A stretch of DNA of 64,000 nt from Winogradskyella epiphytica (GTDB lineage Bacteria > Bacteroidota > Bacteroidia > Flavobacteriales > Flavobacteriaceae): NCBI RefSeq assembly GCF_003217215.1, contig NZ_QJTD01000001.1, positions 992,001 to 1,056,000 of the forward strand, in the 5' to 3' direction. A program made the translations under genes and the position numbers. The notes below the pieces were generated by a model that saw only the letters and a program-made list of their open reading frames with translations, made no database searches and was not told the origin of the DNA. Position 1 is the first letter of the stretch. Every line of letters starts with the position of its first letter. Below, one piece after another: positions 61,112 to 64,000 of the stretch.

Positions 61112-62718
61112 TGGCAACGAAAAATAAATACATACCACTTATTGTTGGGGTTGCAATTGCGGCTGGGGTATTTATTGGCGGAAAATTAAATTTTACAGAC
61201 ACTTCAGATAAACTATTTACGACAAATAGTAAAAAGGATAAACTTAATCGTCTTATAGATTATATCGATTATGAATATGTTGAGGACGTAAATACAGATA
61301 GCATTGTCGATGTGACCGTAAATGGGATTTTAGATAATCTAGATCCTCACTCCACGTATATTCCTAAAGAGGATTTAGAGCGTGTCACTGAAAATATGAA
61401 AGGTGGTTTTGTAGGTATCGGGATTAATTTTTATCCTTATAAAGATAGTATAGCTGTAATTAAACCCACTGAAAACGGCCCAAGTGAACGAGCTGGAATA
61501 TTGGGTGGAGATCGCATTTTATTAGCTGATGGAGATACCTTGTATGGTCGTAATGTTTTAGTGGATGATATTGGTGAAAAATTGCGCGGCGATAAAAACA
61601 CTTCAATAAGGCTTACCGTATACAGAAAAGGTGAGGATGATTTATTGGAGTTTGATGTTGAACGACAAGCGATTCCAATTAAAAGTGTGGACGCCGCATA
61701 TATGTTGACAGATGACTTAGGGTATATAAAAATTAATCGCTTCGCTGAGTCGACATTTAAAGAATTTAAATCTGCACTAAGTGAGCTTAAAGATTTAGGC
61801 GCTTCGAAACTGGCGCTAGATTTAAGGGATAATCCCGGTGGCTTTTTAGGTATTGCAGAACAAATTGTCGATGAGTTTTTAGAAGATGATAAATTAATCT
61901 TATTTACACGAGACAAGAAAGGCAAGGAGGAACGTATTTATGCCACGCGTAGAGGTGATTTCGAGGAAGGAGAGGTCTATATATTAATCAACGAAAATTC
62001 GGCATCGGCTAGTGAAGTTATTGCTGGAGCGCTTCAGGATAATGATAAAGGAATTATTGTTGGTCGTCGCTCTTATGGAAAAGGTTTGGTTCAAAGAGAA
62101 ATGGCTTTAGGCGATGGTAGTGCAGTGAGATTAACAGTTTCAAAATATTATACACCTACTGGGCGATCTATCCAAAGACCTTATACTAATGGCGATAACG
62201 AAACCTATTATAGAGATTATGCCAAACGATTACGTACTGGTGAATTAGCTGATGAAGAAAGTATTGATGTCAATGACTCTCTTAAATTTACCACTCCTAA
62301 AGGAAAGGTGGTTTATGGGGGAGGAGGTATTATCCCAGATGTATTTGTACCTGTAGATCGTTTGTTTGATAATGAAACTATGAACTATTTAAGACGAAGA
62401 GGGCATTTTGGTTATTTCGTTTTTGAAGAATTAGATAAAGATCGCACGGCCTTTCAAGATATGGCTAAATACGATTTTATAAATAATTTTGAAGTCAGTG
62501 ATGAGATGATTCTTCGTTTTCAAAATTTTGTAAATGCAAAAGAGCGAACTAACATCACCTTTGTTGCCTACAATAATGAAATAAGGCGATTAATTAAGGC
62601 CACACTTGCACTTCAGTTATACGATGATAATGCTTTTGAAGAGGTTATCAATAAAGAAGATCTTATGGTTAAAGAGGTGACTCTATTAAGTAGTGAATAC
62701 CCTAATTACAAACAATAG
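61111..62718 (+). CDS. S41-family C-terminal processing protease
   Basis: A 535-aa periplasmic protease. N-terminal signal anchor (about 7-22), PDZ domain (about 95-185, 'GGFVGIGINFYPYKDSIAVIKP', 'ERAGILGGDRILLADG'), then the S41 core with catalytic dyad Ser299 (NSASASE) and Lys324 (SYGKGLVQ). It resembles Prc/CtpA, which cleaves proteins from their C-terminus in envelope quality control. It overlaps the dCMP deaminase gene by 1 bp, so the two are co-expressed. Confidence 0.94.
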   Translation: MATKNKYIPLIVGVAIAAGVFIGGKLNFTDTSDKLFTTNSKKDKLNRLIDYIDYEYVEDVNTDSIVDVTVNGILDNLDPHSTYIPKEDLERVTENMKGGFVGIGINFYPYKDSIAVIKPTENGPSERAGILGGDRILLADGDTLYGRNVLVDDIGEKLRGDKNTSIRLTVYRKGEDDLLEFDVERQAIPIKSVDAAYMLTDDLGYIKINRFAESTFKEFKSALSELKDLGASKLALDLRDNPGGFLGIAEQIVDEFLEDDKLILFTRDKKGKEERIYATRRGDFEEGEVYILINENSASASEVIAGALQDNDKGIIVGRRSYGKGLVQREMALGDGSAVRLTVSKYYTPTGRSIQRPYTNGDNETYYRDYAKRLRTGELADEESIDVNDSLKFTTPKGKVVYGGGGIIPDVFVPVDRLFDNETMNYLRRRGHFGYFVFEELDKDRTAFQDMAKYDFINNFEVSDEMILRFQNFVNAKERTNITFVAYNNEIRRLIKATLALQLYDDNAFEEVINKEDLMVKEVTLLSSEYPNYKQ

Positions 62719-62729
62719 TAGCAGTTAGC

Positions 62730-63347
62730 TTATAAAGGTTCAATGGCCTTATCGTGAACTTTAGAATGTTTGCCATCATTCCACAAGGTTAAAATATCAG
62801 TGGCAACATGCGATCCACTACCACAAGCGACTGAAAATTGACTCCTCCAGCCTGCTAAAGTACCAGCGACATACAAGTTTTCGGCAATAAGGTGATCTGT
62901 ATTTTTTAGCCAAATTCTATCTTTTGCAATAGCCTCCCTTGGATGAGGTTCTGTATAGTCTTCAAGACCTTTTATGGTCATTAAACTCGTGTATCCTACT
63001 GCAATAACTGCTAATTTAGTTCTATAGGAGTTCTTGTTTGTGCTAACGATGAAAAAGTCTTTCTCCTTTTCAATAGATGTAACCTTTTCCTTATCTATTT
63101 GGGTGATATGTGGATAAAGATTCGAAAGTTGTTTTTTTCCGTCTTTTAAAATGTTAGTACCTAAAGTGCCAGGTGGCAATCCTAATACATTATTAAATAA
63201 TGCGGTTTGAAGGTGGGATGATCTTTGGTGTACTATAATTCCAATTTTCTTGTCCTCTGCATAAGGTTTAGGTTTAGCAGACCCCAATATTAAAGCGCAA
63301 GATAATCCTGCGGCTCCACCACCAATAATTAAGGCATCAAAAATCAT
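62730..63347 (-). CDS. Short FAD-dependent oxidoreductase (thioredoxin-reductase-like, reduced)
   Basis: A 205-aa protein with the FAD dinucleotide motif GGGAAG (residues 9-14) and the second FAD motif near the C-terminus ('NLYVAGTLAGWRSQFSVACGSGSHVATDI'). Compared with thioredoxin reductase (about 310 aa) it lacks the inserted NAD(P)H domain and the CxxC pair. It could be a single-domain flavoprotein using another electron donor. It is convergent with the protease and overlaps the next gene by 4 bp (ATGA). Confidence 0.78.
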   Translation of the reverse strand: MIFDALIIGGGAAGLSCALILGSAKPKPYAEDKKIGIIVHQRSSHLQTALFNNVLGLPPGTLGTNILKDGKKQLSNLYPHITQIDKEKVTSIEKEKDFFIVSTNKNSYRTKLAVIAVGYTSLMTIKGLEDYTEPHPREAIAKDRIWLKNTDHLIAENLYVAGTLAGWRSQFSVACGSGSHVATDILTLWNDGKHSKVHDKAIEPL

Positions 63348-63547
63348 TTTCTCTGTTTATGTAGTTTTTCTATTTTTTTAGATAACCTAAGGATTTGTAA
63401 AAGAACTAGAGCGCAACAGGCAGCAACAATCGTGATTATAGCAGTATGGCTTTCACCTTCAAATAAGGCGTCAAAATTTAATTTTGTAGCATTAAAAATG
63501 ACTAAGGCCACAGCTATGATGGATAAGATAAGAGTGAAAATTTTCAT
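63344..63547 (-). CDS. Small two-span membrane protein
   Basis: 67 aa, two hydrophobic segments (about 2-19 and 35-53, the latter with a CC pair) and a basic, Lys-rich C-terminus (KKIEKLHKQRK). No known family. It overlaps the flavoprotein start by 4 bp and lies 10 bp behind marC, so it belongs to that transcript. Confidence 0.65.
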   Translation of the reverse strand: MKIFTLILSIIAVALVIFNATKLNFDALFEGESHTAIITIVAACCALVLLQILRLSKKIEKLHKQRK

Positions 63548-63557
63548 AGTTTAAGTT

Positions 63558-64000
63558 TTAAGCTAATAATTCTTTAATATTATGTGCAAATAATTTCACA
63601 GCAATCGCTAACAAAATTACACCAAAAATCTTTCTTATAATCTTAATTCCGTTGGCGCCAATTAAACGTTCAATTCTAGCGGATGTTTTTAATACTATAA
63701 AGATAACAATCACGTTGCTAATTACAGCTACAATGATATTTTCAATAGCGAATTCTGCTCGTAGTGATAGTAATGTGGTTAAAGTACCAGGACCGGCCAT
63801 AAGAGGAAAGGCTAATGGAAATACAGAAGCTGTCATCGAGTCACCATCATCATCTTTATAAAGGGTAATGCCTAAAACCATTTCTAGAGCAATAAAGAAT
63901 ATAACAAAAGCACCGGCAACGGCAAATGAATTCACGTCTACACCAATAAGCGATAATAAACTCTGTCCAACAAATAGAAATATAATCATAATAACACCAG
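63558..64000 (-). CDS. MarC-family membrane protein (5' part outside window)
   Basis: The frame is open from the right edge; 147 codons are visible and the full family length is about 195-215, so roughly 55 N-terminal residues lie beyond. Family features: 'FAVAGAFVIFFIALEMVLG', 'VFPLAFPLMAGPGTLTTLL' (the MarC signature), then three helices. The role is unclear despite the old multiple-antibiotic-resistance name. It is the first visible gene of a three-gene minus-strand unit. Confidence 0.88.
   Translation of the reverse strand, partial: GVIMIIFLFVGQSLLSLIGVDVNSFAVAGAFVIFFIALEMVLGITLYKDDDGDSMTASVFPLAFPLMAGPGTLTTLLSLRAEFAIENIIVAVISNVIVIFIVLKTSARIERLIGANGIKIIRKIFGVILLAIAVKLFAHNIKELLA

Overview
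The window is chromosomal DNA from a member of the Flavobacteriaceae (Bacteroidota), probably a marine one. The evidence is AT-rich sequence, Bacteroidetes-type -7 promoter boxes (TAnnTTTG) in front of many genes with no Shine-Dalgarno sites, many lipoproteins with an SC or TC lipobox, a complete aerotolerance (Bat) operon, an OlsF-like fused acyltransferase, MetH split into two genes, and the neighbourhood serS / TPR protein / DUF4286 / rsmA / mgtE. I cannot name the genus from sequence alone.

Layout. 1-7.2 kb: the N-terminal part of an alpha-2-macroglobulin lipoprotein (cut by the window edge), a secreted isoaspartyl peptidase, an ALDH7-type aldehyde dehydrogenase, and a minus-strand group of aldo/keto reductase, SDR dehydrogenase and AlbA_2-domain protein. 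7.3-8.9 kb: two DUF4382 lipoproteins. 9.0-18.3 kb: moxR, DUF58, a BatD/DUF4381-like protein, then batA, batB, batC, batD and batE, followed by a beta-carbonic anhydrase. 19-27 kb: cvpA, pheS, gpsA, several unknown or lipoprotein genes, a TlpA-like thiol protein and an EamA transporter. 27-36 kb: mfd and a TerB-like gene (divergent), fbp, a GNAT, an aspartate kinase and the OlsF-like acyltransferase. 36-50 kb: almost entirely minus-strand housekeeping genes (2-hydroxyacid dehydrogenase, mgtE, rsmA, serS, ribF, pth, rplY, prs).

50.2-54.75 kb is the accessory part: a compact integrated element of about 4.48 kb inserted in the 3' end of tRNA-Leu(CAA). A 24-bp repeat with one mismatch marks its ends (attL/attR). 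It encodes a tyrosine integrase, a 58-aa ORF overlapping the integrase stop, a MerR/Xis-type HTH protein, two proteins I do not recognise (266 and 160 aa), and a winged-helix, Rep-like protein. Five 22-bp tandem repeats (iterons) directly follow that last gene. Direct repeats of about 29 bp near both ends look like recombinase arm sites. The element also carries a terminator for the tRNA it enters. This is the most novel part of the window.

54.9-59.9 kb: a methionine/folate operon (metH homocysteine part, metH pterin/B12/activation part, metF) read leftwards behind a clear SAM-I (S-box) riboswitch. 60-64 kb: a HupE/UreJ-like membrane protein, dCMP deaminase, an S41 protease, and a minus-strand group of small FAD oxidoreductase, small membrane protein and MarC (cut by the right edge).

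Smaller signals include GATTCCC-N7-9-GGGAA palindromes that end about 6 nt before several start codons, a probable structured RNA near 38.7 kb, a 22-aa membrane-peptide ORF downstream of serS, and a perfect dyad between mfd and the TerB gene. Start codons were moved from the longest-ORF position where promoter placement or family N-termini argue for it: batC, batD, mfd, TerB, fbp, aspartate kinase, serS, integrase and the 20048 gene.
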